From Argyresthia goedartella (Eukaryota; Arthropoda; Insecta; Lepidoptera; Argyresthiidae): 64,000 bases of DNA. Below, piece after piece: positions 10,838 through 21,913 of this stretch. The first letter of the stretch is position 1. Each line of letters starts with the position of its first letter. The translations under genes were made by a program, and so were the position numbers. The stretch spans positions 3,348,001-3,412,000 of the forward strand of contig OX463813.1 of assembly GCA_949825045.1 (NCBI GenBank). Reading direction: 5' to 3'. The notes below the pieces were generated by a model, which worked only from the letters and a program-made list of their open reading frames with translations, was not told where the DNA came from and made no database searches.

Positions 10838-11216
10838 TTAGGGTTCCTTACCTCCCTTAAAAGGAAAAAATTAACCCATAAGGAATATGATAGTTATAGG
10901 ATCACGTCATTGTCCGTCTGTGCGTCCGTCTGTCCTTCCGTCTGTCAAGGCCCTTTTTCCCTATTAAAAGATACGGCCGATTATGTGTCGCAAAGTTGCT
11001 GAATTTGTTTGATACTCGCAAGGGAAACAAAACCTTTAGGGTACTTCTCGTTGACCTAGAATCGTGAAGTTTCGCATAAAGTAAGTTCAGGAAGTAAAGG
11101 AAGAACATGTAAAGGAAAAAATCAGAAAACCGTAAATTTATAGTTCCTTTACAAAAAAATGCGATTTGCGCGGAAGCCTCGGTGCACGAGGCCGACTCGC
11201 ACTTAGCCGGTTTTTT
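10838..11216 (+). mobile_element. B-type repeat, nearly complete
   Basis: Starts TTTTTAGGGTTCCTTACC. It has a GTCCGTCTGTCCTTCCGTCT run, GTAAAGGAAAAAATCAGAAA and a palindromic end (GGAAGCCTCGGTGC, GACTCGCACTTAGCCGG, T-run). It is the reference single-copy form for the expanded element at 6099-7065 and the split one at 27510/31021. Confidence 0.8.
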
Positions 11217-11263
11217 ATATACACTGAAGTTGGGCCACTGTTTTGATACTACCAAAATCAGTC

Positions 11264-11553
11264 TAAATCAAATCTAATCAAATCGTTTATTTGCTTAAAT
11301 ACACATATGTAGTATGAGTGGTGTTATGTACAATACTTTAAAAATTAGTGCAGTGTATTTTACCGTATAATACGGTGTACAAATATTAACAAATTATCAG
11401 TTATAACTATACAGGAAGGAATATTCTTAAATGTAACATGTCAGTGGGTCAAAAAACATGAATAATATACATACAATATGCCATATGATTTACATTTTTA
11501 GCAAGTTTTACTAAAAAATCACGCTAACTATAAAAACAATGAGTCATTAACAA
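11264..11553 (-). mobile_element. Possible LINE 3' tail
   Basis: AATCAAATCTAATCAAATCG resembles, in reverse, the ATTTGATTTGAT tail of the LINE ending at 21913. No coding part is present. Confidence 0.35.
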
Positions 11554-12017
11554 GTTTATCTACACACGTATCATAAACATTATTTACTGCGTCTAAAAAC
11601 CGCACGTTAAGACCAGCATAATGTAAAACTATTTGGTAAAAACTCATTTCTTATCTGAAAAGGTGTACATTATGACCATAATATACAAAAATTTGTCAAA
11701 TTATGACATTCAAATTTCGAACGCCGAAGCCCGCCTGCGTGCTGCTCCTAGTTTGTCTGTGAATTTGGTACCACAGAACAAGTAAAACAACTGCAGAGCA
11801 ATAATCAATGCCACAATGCCGGTCAAACATGCGGTTCCTGAACACATCTAAGGGAGCTTATGATATGTGTGTAGATAAACTAGTGTATGTAACTGTACAT
11901 AATTAGGCATTAAAACTCTCGAGTGATATTATTATGAAACTCGCCTGCGGCTCCTTTCATAAACCCACTCTCGAGTATTAATGCCCTCCATTATGTAGCA
12001 GTCACATAAACTACTAT
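11554..12017 (+). mobile_element. M-type MITE plus palindrome, beside the Ig exon
   Basis: Complete copy. TIR GTTTATCTACACACGTATC opens it and the partner GTGTGTAGATAAAC lies near 11867-11880. The palindromic block follows, and the element ends CAGTCACATAAACTACTA about 34 bp before the splice acceptor of the Ig exon. Closest in sequence to the copy at 61447. Confidence 0.85.
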
Positions 12018-12051
12018 TGTCAATTTGCTATTATTATTTTTTCTCTTCCAG

Positions 12052-12209
12052 TCCCACCAAACAAGATCGCAGTCAGCGGGGTCGGCGAGCACGTGGTACA
12101 AGGAACTATCGTGACTCTGGTCTGCACTGTGTCTGGCGCCAAGCCAGCCGCTAGGCTGACCTGGTACAACGGGACTGCCCTGGTGGAGAAGGACCATGCT
12201 GATATTAAG
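12052..12209 (+). CDS. Internal exon, immunoglobulin-domain (Ig-superfamily) protein
   Basis: A 158-bp exon giving 52 residues after two bases that complete a split codon (phase 1 entry, phase 0 exit). The acceptor is TTATTTTTTCTCTTCCAG ending at 12051; the donor is AAG|GTGAGA at 12210. The peptide starts PPNKIAVSGVGEHVVQGT and then carries VTLVC (Cys24 of the exon) and LTWYNG (Trp37). This is the B-strand Cys and C-strand Trp of an Ig fold at the normal spacing. An NGT glycosylation site lies at residues 39-41. The second Cys (DxGxYxC) must lie in a later exon, not seen here. Codon use is GC-rich, unlike the flanks. The likely role is an extracellular adhesion or recognition domain; which gene cannot be told from half a domain. 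Confidence 0.85.
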
Positions 12210-12404
12210 GTGAGATGTCCGGACAGGATTCAGTGGCGTATTCACCCTGTCCCCGCAGGGATCGTGGTCCCGGAGAGGCAACTGTGAGGGGTGGCGCTAG
12301 CGATAGGAGAGTTATAGATTTCCCCGTACAAAAAACGTTATTTTGACATATACTGCCTCGATTTTCCTTTGCATTGGAGTAAGTGAATAAGGGAGCTGGT
12401 TATC

Positions 12405-12985
12405 AAATGTCTTCTATCAAAGATCTGCTTCCTCGGTGGCTACTTTCCAGGTGTTAAATCTTGCTGCCTCGGCGGGTTCTTTCTTAGTAATCAAATGTGA
12501 GATCTTGCTGCCTCGGCGGGTTCTTTCTTAGTAATCAAATGTGAGATCTTGCTGTCTCGGTGGCTTCTTTCCTGGTACTCTAATGTGAGATCTTGCTGTC
12601 TCGGTGGCTTCTTTCCTGGTACTCTAATGTAAGATCTTGCTGCCTCGGCGGGTCCTTTCTTAGTTATCAAATGTGAGATCTTGCTGTCTCAGTGGCTTCT
12701 TTCCTGGTACTCCAATGTGAGATCTTGCTGCCTCGGCGGGTTCTTTCTTAGTAATCAAATGTGAGATCTTGCTGTCTCGGTGGCTACTTTCCTGGTATTC
12801 CAATGTGAGATCTTGCTGCTTCGACGGGTTTTTTCTTGATAATCAAATGTCAGATCTTGCTACCTCGGCGGGTTTTTTCTTGGTAATCAAATGTGAGAAC
12901 TTGCTCCCTCGGCGGGTACTTTCTTCGTAATAAGATGTGAGATCTGCCTCGGCGAGTTCTTTATTGGCAATCATATGTGAGATCT
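12405..12985. repeat. 44-bp minisatellite, about 13 units, intronic
   Basis: Units GAGATCTTGCTGCCTCGGCG plus GGTTCTTTCTTAGTAATCAA alternate with a variant (TGTCTCGGTGGCTTCTTTCC). The array starts about 200 bp after the Ig exon donor. A single related unit pair occurs at 17182-17290. Confidence 0.9.
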
Positions 12986-13125
12986 TTTACGAAACCTGAA
13001 GACAAAAAAAACGCACTGTTTTACTATATACAATGCAGGGTGATTGGTAGATAAATACAAAGCCATAAAATAAAGATGAACAGACCAACTAGATCAATTT
13101 AGGCCAGCTAGTTTTAGCCAAAGTC

Positions 13126-13372
13126 TTAATAATACCTTGGACACTATTTACACAGATTGATCTAGCCCCAAACTAGGATTCCCTGTATCTTGGGTACTAG
13201 ACAACGATACACATACGTATATAGATAAATATTATACTAAGATAGATAAACAACCATGACTAGGGTACACACATCCGTTCTCATCAAACAAATATTTGCC
13301 CCACTGGGACTCGAACCCGGGACCCTTGGCTTCGTAGGCAGGGTCACTGCCGACTCGGCCATTCGGGTCGTC
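13126..13372 (-). mobile_element. S1 SINE, full length
   Basis: Complete minus-strand S1 with boxes TGGCCGAGTCGG and GGTTCGAGTCC and an (ATT)n tail at 13126-13135. Confidence 0.9.
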
Positions 13373-13984
13373 CAAACATTTTGTTCTTATCGATGTTTTA
13401 TTATTTTTGACGAAAATCACTGAAACTTACAGTTATTTGCTAATAATTGCAATTTCGAACATTAATTGATTTCTTTTTTAATCATTCCTGCTTAAATACT
13501 GTTAAAGTAATCAAAAAAAACATATTCTGGGCTTCTGTGACTTGTGATTTGATTTTTACATACCTTTGGAGTGATAAAAAAGTCCTCCTCTGTTTAGAAA
13601 GGTTTTTATGACAGCATTTTTTGAAGCAAAAAAACACGGGCGGATTTTGTGTGCGTACCATTTAATAAATATGTTTGGCTTCTGTTTTATCTTTGAGATA
13701 GTATTGACAACGGTATCTCATTGATAGTTGAAATTAGGAACTCCAAACCAAATTGAAAGAGAAAAGTTTCACCTTTATTTTTTTTCTTTAAGTTTGTTCC
13801 GCACATCAAAAGTTACATATATCGATAGATAACCACCAAACAAACAAAAAATGACATATAACATTATGACCTGAAGTGTTTTGTTTGCGAGATTTTAGGT
13901 TCCTAGGTTCCTAGATTTTAGGGTCCTAAAGCATAACATTAAGCGAGCAATTTTGATGGGAAAGACAAGCAGTGCCAAAAGTTA
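13373..13984. other. No gene seen
   Basis: AT-rich non-coding stretch without recognisable repeats. Confidence 0.45.
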
Positions 13985-14266
13985 TAATAATCCTTTATTG
14001 CACAGAAAACACAGTGGAAATTACAACAGAAACAGTATGCAAAGGTGAGCTTATTTCTAAAAAGAAATTTCTTACAGCTAACCTGTGAAGAAAAGAGAAA
14101 AATAAAATATAGAGAGGTAGTCCTAGTGTACAATTAAGGGTTAAAAGAAATAAATAAAATAAATATACTATCAAATAAATCACAATACACCCTACGTAAT
14201 TACTATAAAATAAATAAATAGAATACAATAAATAAATAGATATACATAAATACTATGAGATACCCA
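13985..14266 (-). other. LINE 3' untranslated region with hairpin
   Basis: Follows the RT pseudogene stop on the minus strand. It contains the family hairpin as GAAATTTCTTTTTAGAAATA and ends CTGTGCAATAAAGG, then a short ATT-rich tail. The same 3' end without coding sequence recurs at 40010, 42390, 50100 and 62262(-). Confidence 0.75.
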
Positions 14267-16238
14267 CTATTCGGAAGAGAGGAGATGCTGTTTCAATTTT
14301 TTCTTGAAAGTGACCAAGGATTTGCAATCCCTTATAGCGCAAGGAAGTGCATTCCACAAACGTATTGCCCTTAACCTAAACGAGTGCTCGTAAGCAACAG
14401 TGTTATGCTGAGGAATTGACAAAAGTGACACCGTGTGAGATCTCCGAAGTCTATCCCCTGAGAAAAGATACTCAAAACGTTTTCTCAAAATATTGAAGAG
14501 GAAGGAGAGAATGTGCATATCACGACGAAGTCGGATCGGGAGCCAGCCTAATTCCCTACGATATTGGGACACGTGGTCATACTTACGAAGTCCGAAAATA
14601 AACCGAATCCCGAGATTTTGGAGTCGCTCGAGTTTGTTCAGTAGATCTTCGTTCGCACTGGCCCAGCAAACATCGGCGTAGTCTATTAAAGGCAGAAGAA
14701 GGGTCTGAGCTAGCATGATTTTAGTCTGCCTAGGCAGGAAGAACTGCAAACGCCGAAGAGAATGAAAGGATGCAAAGACTCGTCTGCTGACCTCACAAAC
14801 ATGGGGCGACTAGGATAATAGATTGTCAAAAACAACGCCAAGATTTTTGGCTTTCTCGCTATACTTGACAATGGTACCGTCAAATAGAACGGGATCAACG
14901 GACTTATCCTGCAACAAATCAAGTAAGTGCCGTGTACCTAGTATCATCACCTGAGACTTGTCCGGGTTGACTAATAGCCCATACGAAAGAGACCATTTCC
15001 TGATGTTGTCGAGGTCAGCATTCAAAGCCTCAACAGTCGAAGTCAGATCACACAGGGGAAAATGCCGATAAATTTGAAGGTCATCTGCATAAAGATGATA
15101 CGAGGAAGACAATACATCCGAGATGGAATGGATGAAAACTGAGAAGAGAAGAGGGGAAAGGATGCCACCCTGCGGAAGACCTGTAGAGAGCTTGCACCAT
15201 TCTGTAGTGACCTCTTCAGACTTGATGCGCTGCTGGCGGTCTCTCAAGTAAGAGTCAAACCAGCGAGCCGAGTGTGAAGAGACGTTAAGCGATTTTAAGA
15301 TTTCAACAAGTATATCGAAGTCGACGCAGTTGAAGGCGCTGCTAAAGTCTAGGAGAGTCAGGACTGTCAGCTGCTTCTTATCCATTGCCAGTTGGATATC
15401 GTCAGTTACCTTGAGCAGTGCTGTGGTGGTGCTATGCCCCGGTCTAAAACCAGACTGAAAAGGGTTCAGTAAATTTATGGAGGAAAGGTACGAGGACAGC
15501 TGGGTGTGGACAATTGATTCAAGGATTTTGGAAAGGATTGGTAGGGGTAACACTAATGCTCTTTTCCACTGGCTCGGGAAGCAGTACTCGCTCAGCGACG
15601 CATTGATTATATGCTTTATGGGTTGTAACAAATGATCAAGTACACTGAAAAGCATCTGAAAGCAGATCTTGTCATCACCTATAGCCTTTGACGATATTGC
15701 TAGAAAAGCCTTCTTTACTGCGCCAACTCCGACAGACCTGCGGTTGAAAGGTAAGCTACTGGATGTCTTTCTGGTGCGCAAGTAACGAATGGTAGCATCC
15801 TTGACAGGGGGTTCCATCACGACAGGGGAGACACCAAAGAATTTGTTGAGACCGTTGAGGTCGACACTACAAGTTACTGCGTCCTGGGACTTACCAACAC
15901 TGAGGGTCTTCAGGAACTTCCAAACCTGTGCAGGAGTGTAACTCTCAATACTCTCGTAGATATGGCGGCGTTTGGCATCTCGACAAAGACGGGTGCAACG
16001 ATTACGGAGACGTTTGTATATAAGGAGATTATCTTCCGTCGGATCCTTCTTATATCTACATTTGGCACGGTTTCTCTGGGCCATCAGACCCTTGATGGTG
16101 TCAGAAAGCCAGGGCGCAGGGAGATGTTTGACCCTAACCTTTTTGACAGGAGCATGTTTGTCGAACAAACTCAGGACAATCGATTGGAAATGCTGGACTT
16201 TTTCATCAACGGGCTCACTACAGACGACAGTATTTTTT
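14267..16238 (-). pseudogene. Non-LTR retrotransposon reverse transcriptase, 5'-truncated
   Basis: Reverse transcriptase of a LINE in the broad CR1/jockey group. It copies the element RNA at a nicked target. Coding begins without a start near 16230 (SEPVDEKVQHFQSIV), upstream of the first Met at 16168, so the endonuclease part is lost. Numbering from 16168: LLDFSSAFNCVDFD with motif A Asp near 265, GLPQGGILSPLLF near 330 and the catalytic YADD at 360. An in-frame TAG at 14812-14810 replaces one residue. The same frame then continues to 14267 with the usual C-terminal region (LLPLIDYADVCWASANEDLL). At residues 210/211, PLP joins directly to ILSKILE, so about 20 residues that include the RPIS-type motif are missing. 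It is therefore inactive although otherwise well preserved. The antisense frames at 15962-16259 are shadows. Confidence 0.92.
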
Positions 16239-17564
16239 AATAAACAAAATTTTTCGTAAACGTGACACTTTGGGACATATTTTTTTAGGTTTTTTTTCGG
16301 TTTATGGTCCTATATCAGTGTATGTAACTTTCAATATGCGCCTTATACGTGAAGAATAAAATTAAAGATGGATTATTTATCTACTCTTATATTTTAAGGT
16401 CTCTATGATGTGTTCAGGAACCGCATGTAATAAGAACATTGCATTTGATATTATTATGAAGTGAATGAATCTACAAATAAGAAATGTGTTCATAATAGTA
16501 ATACAGTTACGTCAATGACAATCATAAGTTAGTCGAACAACAAAAAATAATTGCATTACAACAGATTACATAAATATGTATACAGTAGCACAATGCTGTA
16601 TCACAAATTGAAAAAATAACAAGTTAGCAATATTTTCAAATATAAACTTATAATCTAAGAAAGAGCATAAATGGAGTGTTGCTGAAACTCAGGCTGGGAC
16701 TTGATGGGTCCTGGAAGTCGAATATGAGTGGACATAAAGCGACCAGATGACATATCAAAATTTCCTATAGCAGATGAGAAAGCTCCTGATCTGATGAGAT
16801 CATTGGTGCGGAAAATGCAGGATGCAGGCAGGACTGAAGGGCGCTGGCAGTAAAAGGCCCACACCTCAGCCTCTCAATCGACTCATTCTCTGGCAGAGAC
16901 GAACACTTGCGACCTTGATTCACAGATGGGGGCCCACACACATATAACACGATTTATTGAACAAACAAATAAACAAATAACTCAAAGTCGGTCACCACTT
17001 TAGGGGAGCGATGACAGCCATAACGCACTTTTTAACTATGCAAAATATATTTACAATATTTGTATGTACAGAAGAAATTGAAGTGAAAAGAAGAAGATAT
17101 CACAGCATTGTTGCTTGGCAAAAAGTCAAATGGAAATGTACACTATAAAAAGACAGTTCATTAGAGTATGAACGCCACAATCTTACCGCCTCGGCGGCAT
17201 CGACAGTAGTGTTCTGGATGGCTTACGTTACGCCTTGGTGCTCTTACGTGAGATCTTGCTGCCTCTACGGCAGCTTACGTGTGGTATTCGCGTCGTTGAA
17301 TTCAGCTTTGATGCTCATAATTGTAATGCAATTAATATCTCGAAATCTTTCATTGCTTATTGATCAAAACCCACAACTTTCTAAAATAGGAGTATAGGTA
17401 GCTCTTTAATTATTAAACCAAAACAAATCGTTTGCTTGATGATTGCCAAGCACCAATACATTTGCTGATCTGCGTAATTATTTTCTGTTCTAATTGGACA
17501 ATCCCACTCACCCTACCCGCCAGTTCGTTAGCCCTTCAAAGGCGATTCCTTTCTATTCCACCCA
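16239..17564. other. No convincing gene; one possible repeat scrap
   Basis: Mostly AT-rich DNA. A better-balanced patch at about 16660-16935 has overlapping minus-strand frames of 61-69 residues, but no domain, splice site or repeat partner was recognised. ATGATGTGTTCAGGAACCGC at about 16407-16426 may be a scrap of an M element. Confidence 0.4.
17182..17290. repeat. Isolated units related to the 44-bp minisatellite
   Basis: Contains ACCGCCTCGGCGGC and GTGAGATCTTGCTGCCTCTA, matching the array unit at 12405-12985, in single or double copy. Confidence 0.5.
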
Positions 17565-17991
17565 TTTTTAGGGTTCCGTACCCGAAGGGTTCCAAACGGG
17601 ACCCTATTACTAAGACTCCGCTGTCCGTCCGTCCGTCCGTCCGTCCGTCCGTCCGTCTGTCACCGGGCTGTATCTCAAGAACCTAGCTAGCTAGAGAGTT
17701 GAAATTTTCACAGATTATGTATTTCTGTTGCCGCTATAACAACAAATACTAAAAAACAGGATAAAAGAAATATTTAAGGGGGCTCCCATACAACAATTCT
17801 TTCAATACCACATACAAACTTATGGATGCACCTGGTTACGTACATGGAGTGTGAAAGTCCCCGCACCAATAACTTTGTAAACAATATTTTGCTGTGTAAA
17901 ATCCAAACTATTCACTCCACACCATCGCTTCCATTGAACGGTGGTACGGAACCCTTCGTGCGCGATTTAGACTCGCACTTGACCGGTTTTT
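17565..17991 (+). mobile_element. A-type repeat, full length
   Basis: Runs from TTTTAGGGTTCCGTACCC through a (GTCC)n run at 17625-17656, CTAGCTAGAGAGTTGAAATT and TTTCTGTTGCCGCTATAACA to GACTCGCACTTGACCGG and a T-run. About 425 bp with no protein. Small open frames inside are not genes. It forms an inverted pair with 18310-18720. Confidence 0.88.
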
Positions 17992-18235
17992 TTCTTAATC
18001 AAATTTGCAGCACTATGTGATGGAGTGGGGTCGTCCCTTTGCCCCCTGTTTGGAAAAGTGGAATTTTTCAGAAGTTTCCCTATTTGCGTCTGCATTATCT
18101 CTCACACTACTGAACTGCAGGTTCCAGTTTCCAGGTCCAGCTCAGTTTTATATCAACTCGAATTCATAATGTTCTGGGTATTAAGTGGTGATATACGATG
18201 GCGTATTAAATTGACGTGTGAAATGTCAGGAAACT

Positions 18236-18309
18236 CTAAAAACGCTGCTCACTGCTAATAAATTGTAAAGTGTGATAATTGGATGTGTGGCAAGCTAAAT
18301 AAAAAAAAA
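18236..18309 (+). repeat. Left flanking direct repeat of the inverted A element
   Basis: CTAAAAACGCTGCTCACTGC, then TAATAAATTG, GGATGTGTGGCAAGC and an A-run. The same about 74 bp recurs at 18714-18790 on the other side of the A element with only a few differences. Confidence 0.85.
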
Positions 18310-18720
18310 CCCGGTCAAGTGCGAGTCTAAATCGCGCACGAAGGGTTCCGTACCACCGTTCAATGGAAGCGATGGTGTGGAATGAATAGTTTGGATTTTA
18401 CACAGCAAAATATTGTTTACAAAGTTATTGGTGCGGTTACTTTCACACTCCATGTACGTAACCAGGTGCATCCATAAGTTTGTATGTGGTATTGAAAGAA
18501 TTGTTGTATGAGAGCCCCCTTAAATATTTATTTTATCCTGTTTTTTAGTATTTTTTGTTATAGCGGCAACATAAATTCATAATCTGTGAAAATTTCAACT
18601 CTCTAGCTAGGTTCTTGAGATACAGCCTGGTGACAGACGGACGGACGGACGGACGGACGGACAGCGAAGTCTTAGTAATAGGGTCCCGTTTGGAACCCTT
18701 CGGGTACGGAACCCTAAAAA
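18310..18720 (-). mobile_element. A-type repeat, full length, inverted
   Basis: Reverse-oriented A element, about 95% identical by eye to 17565-17991, with a (GGAC)n run at about 18636-18662. It sits between two copies of a 74-bp direct repeat. Confidence 0.88.
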
Positions 18721-18790
18721 CGCTGCTCACTGCTAATAAATTGAAAAGTGTGAAAATTGGATGTGTGGCAAGCTAAATAAAAAAAAAATA
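18714..18790 (+). repeat. Right flanking direct repeat of the inverted A element
   Basis: Second copy of the 18236-18309 segment. Its first bases overlap the start of the A element (CCCTAAAAA). Confidence 0.85.
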
Positions 18791-18978
18791 GTTCACTTAA
18801 TATTGTTGTATACTTACAGCCACATATCCAATGAACACATTCAGACAAAACCGCGAAAAAAAACTATAAATACCATTTATAATTTGGTATTTTTTATTTG
18901 TTCCTATTCTGAGGACGAAAATAATAATAAAAAAAAGTTCCATGGTCTTACGGGTTTCAAGATTGCTTGGAGATGCAG

Positions 18979-19196
18979 GCAATGAGATAATTAATTTATC
19001 TTAATTACTTAATCGGACGATCAGTATTTCGGATGACACCTTAAGTTGTAGATCCCGGCTACCATCGCTACTTGGTGGGTAGTCGTCAAACCCCTCCATC
19101 CACTCGCACTGAGCCAGCGTGGTGGAGTATGGCTTAATCTTACTCATATCCGGAGAAAAAATTGTGACCCTCAATGGGGACATTAGTGGGCGACTT
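18979..19196 (+). mobile_element. S3b SINE (S3 body, alternative tail), headless
   Basis: The S3 body AATGAGATAATTAATTTATC leads into the S3b tail: GTAGATCCCGGCTACC, CCCCTCCATCCACTCGCACT, GCCAGCGTGGTGGAGTATGG and ATTAGTGGGCGAC. The tRNA-like head is absent. Confidence 0.75.
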
Positions 19197-19227
19197 TTAA
19201 TAAAAATCGTGTAGGCAGTAGGTCATA

Positions 19228-19378
19228 ATAATCATTATTTCATTCATTTATTCATTCATTCGATTGTTCGTTCATTCGCTCGCTTTTTTGCTCACTCGCT
19301 CAATCGCTCTTTCGATCATATGTTCATTTCATTAATTAGTCAATGGTTCGTTCGTTTGTTCCTTTATTCATTCAAAGG
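19228..19378. repeat. Degenerate (TTCA/TTCG)n microsatellite
   Basis: About 150 bp of ATTCATTCATTCGATTG-like tetranucleotides with many substitutions. Confidence 0.75.
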
Positions 19379-19648
19379 TATCTAAGTTGAAATTAAAATA
19401 CTAACGTTTCTACGGTACTGTAGTAAAATCAGCTGTTCGTTTTACAATCAAGTTAAAATGTCCCTTTTTTACTAAACAAATGTTTGTCAAATTAAGAGAT
19501 CGCTTAATCAAGTTAGTCCCGAAGAGAAAGGGATCCATACTTCGTAATTCAATGACTGAGTCCGAAAGGGTTAGCCTATCGCAGCAGCTTTGGAGATATG
19601 AAGGCTTCCTCACGATGATTTGCATCGCCCCGTTACAAAGTCCGTTAA

Positions 19649-19812
19649 TTAGAACTCACACTAGGATACCCTGTGTCGTGGGAACCAGAAACAGCGACGT
19701 CACAAACATAAACAGCCAAGATCTTGGGTTTTTTTTAATCCTTAGCCCGGTATCGAACCCGGGACCTCTCGCATGGTAGGCAGTACCACAACTTCTGCAA
19801 CATGGCGATCGT
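19649..19812 (-). mobile_element. S2 SINE, nearly full length
   Basis: The minus-strand B box GGTTCGATACC, GAGAGGTCCCGG and the body TTTGTGACGTCGCTGTTTC are present. The A box is degraded. It lies directly before a LINE fragment. Confidence 0.82.
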
Positions 19813-19829
19813 CAAATATACTTATATTT

Positions 19830-20480
19830 TAGTTACTTTCATAGTGTGATGTCCTATGGTATCTTGTTAAGGGGGAAAGCAGCGGATATTCAAACTATTT
19901 TTATTTTACAGAAGAGAGCTATTCGAGCAATTTATAATTTAAAACGAACAGACTCCTTAACAGAGCTTTTTTAAAGAAATTGACATACTAACAGTAGCTA
20001 GTTAATTTATTTTCGAAAATATCATGTATGTACGCAAGAACCTTACAACATTTTCCAAACTTAGCGATAGTTGTAATGTTAACCTAAGAAATAATCACAG
20101 ACTACGTGCGCCCCGTTTTAGACTGGCGAAGGTTAGCAATTCTTTCAAGGGTCAGTGCATTCTCTACTTCAATAAGATACATCTGGAGATTTTGAAATTG
20201 CCATTTGAGCAATTTAAAAAGCATGTTAAAGTGACTTTGTCGAAAAAGGGATATTACAATGTTCAAGATTACTTAAATGACAGGACTGTATGGGGTTAAT
20301 CTGGCTCAACACAGAGCTTGCTGTTAATAGTTTTGTAATTATTTATTCCTGCTTATTAATCATAACAATTAAATTTTTCATATGTGTATTAGTTAAGCAC
20401 AACCTATTTTTAAAAGAGGTTTTCGCATTTGTTACAGAGCTATAAGGTCGCAAATCTGGTGGAATCTATATCCTTCAGTC
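19830..20480 (+). pseudogene. LINE reverse transcriptase C-terminus and 3' end, copy a
   Basis: Starts within the RT at SYGILLRGKAADIQTIF, then LQKRAIRAIYNLKRTDSLTE. After a frameshift near 19970 it continues in the frame at 20024-20299 (SNSFKGQCILYF, then KKGYYNVQDYLNDRTVWG) to a stop. This last motif is the usual end of many insect LINE proteins. The copy is 5'-truncated and broken. It is related to the fragment at 21311-21913. Confidence 0.8.
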
Positions 20481-20507
20481 CCATTAATAGTTAACTTTAT
20501 ATGTAAT

Positions 20508-21310
20508 ACCACACCGCAGGCGGAACAGGGGCGGTGACGGGGATGTTGTAATACCACATCGCAAGCGGAACAGGGGCGGTGACGGGGATGCCGAATACCA
20601 CATCGCAGGCGGAACAGGGGCGGTGACGGGGATGTTGTAATACCACATCGCAGGCGGAACAGGGGCGATGACGGGGATGCTGTAATACCACATCGCAGGC
20701 GGAACAGGGGCGGTGACGGAGATGTTGTAATACCACACCGCAGGCGGAACAGGGGCGGTGACGGGGATGTTGTAATATCACACCGCAGGCGGAACAGGGG
20801 CGGTGACGGGGATGTTGTAATACCACATCGCAGGCGGAACAGGGGCGGTGACGGGGATGTTGTAATACCACACCGCAGGCGGAACAGGGGCGGTGACGGG
20901 GATGTTGTAATACCACACCGCAAGCGAAACAGGGGTGGTGACGGGGATGCTGTAATACCACACCGCAGGCGTAACAGGGGCGGTGACGGGGATGCTGTAA
21001 TACCACACCGCAGGCGGAACAGGGGCGGTGACGGGGATGTTGTAATACCAGGCCGCAGGCGGAACAGGGGCGTTGACGGGGATATTGTAATACCACACCG
21101 CAGGCGGGACTGGGGCGGTGACGGGGATGCTGTAATATCACACCGCAGGCGGAACAGGAGCGGAGACGGGGATGTTATAATACCAGGCCGCAGGCGGAAC
21201 AGGGGCGGTGACGGGGATATTGTAATACCACACCGCAGGCGGAACAGGGGCGGTGACGGGGATATGGTAATACCACACCGCAGGCGGAACAGGGGCGGTG
21301 ACGGGGATGC
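20508..21310. repeat. 45-bp minisatellite, about 18 units
   Basis: Units of ATACCACACCGCAGGCGGAA, CAGGGGCGGTGACGGGGATG and TTGTA, GC-rich. One unit near 20582 is shortened. Long minus-strand frames (RCGITTSPSPPLF or CGVVLQHPRHRPCSA) are satellite readings. Confidence 0.94.
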
Positions 21311-21913
21311 GGGATAGATTAGGGCCTAGAGTGTCACTGAGGGAAAAGTTTAAAGAAATCAATATTCTGACATTTGTGTCTCAATATATCTATGACAATC
21401 TTGTGTATGTAAAAAGAAATTTAACTAATTTTCAGAAGTACAGTGATATACACAATTTTAATACTAGAAATAAAGACAAGTTGATTGCTTATGTAAGCCG
21501 ACTACATAAAATTAGTAATTCTTTTAAAGGCAATTGTATACGCTATCACAATAAGGTCCCTACTGATATTAAAAACTTACCTTTAGACAAGTTTAAAATA
21601 ATAATAAAACAGAAATTGTATAAAAAAGGTTACTATAGGATATCTGATTACTTAGAGTACAGATGTCCATGGGAATAGATTGTTTGAGTAACAGGCTGTT
21701 TCGATATATAATTAGCATTCATTTTGTAATTTGACAATATTTTATTTAAAAAAGGAAACGCAAAAGATGCGACGACTGTGGAGTTTCTTCGGTGAGCTCT
21801 TCTCCACAGATTCCGCCATTGTGTTAGTGAACTCACCCAAAAAAATGTAATGACGGATCTAAGTGATGTAACAACATCGAACAGAAATAAATGATTTTTG
21901 ATTTGATTTGATG
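21311..21913 (+). pseudogene. LINE reverse transcriptase C-terminus and 3' end, copy b, inside the minisatellite
   Basis: 5'-truncated at LGPRVSLREKFKEINIL, then open to a stop at 21676-21678 with KISNSFKGNCIRYHNK and KKGYYRISDYLEYRCPWE. A 3' untranslated region follows (GTGAGCTCTTCTCCACAGAT) and a (TTGAT)n tail TTTTTGATTTGATTTGATG. The minisatellite resumes immediately after it, so the fragment arrived by insertion into the array. Confidence 0.85.

Noticed and set aside
15962..16259. 92- and 95-residue plus-strand frames
   Set aside because: They are antisense to the LINE reverse transcriptase coding region.
20432..21141. 163- and 214-residue frames as a proline/cysteine-rich protein
   Set aside because: The 45-bp satellite is open in several frames at once, and a LINE interrupts the array. 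No sign of coding selection.
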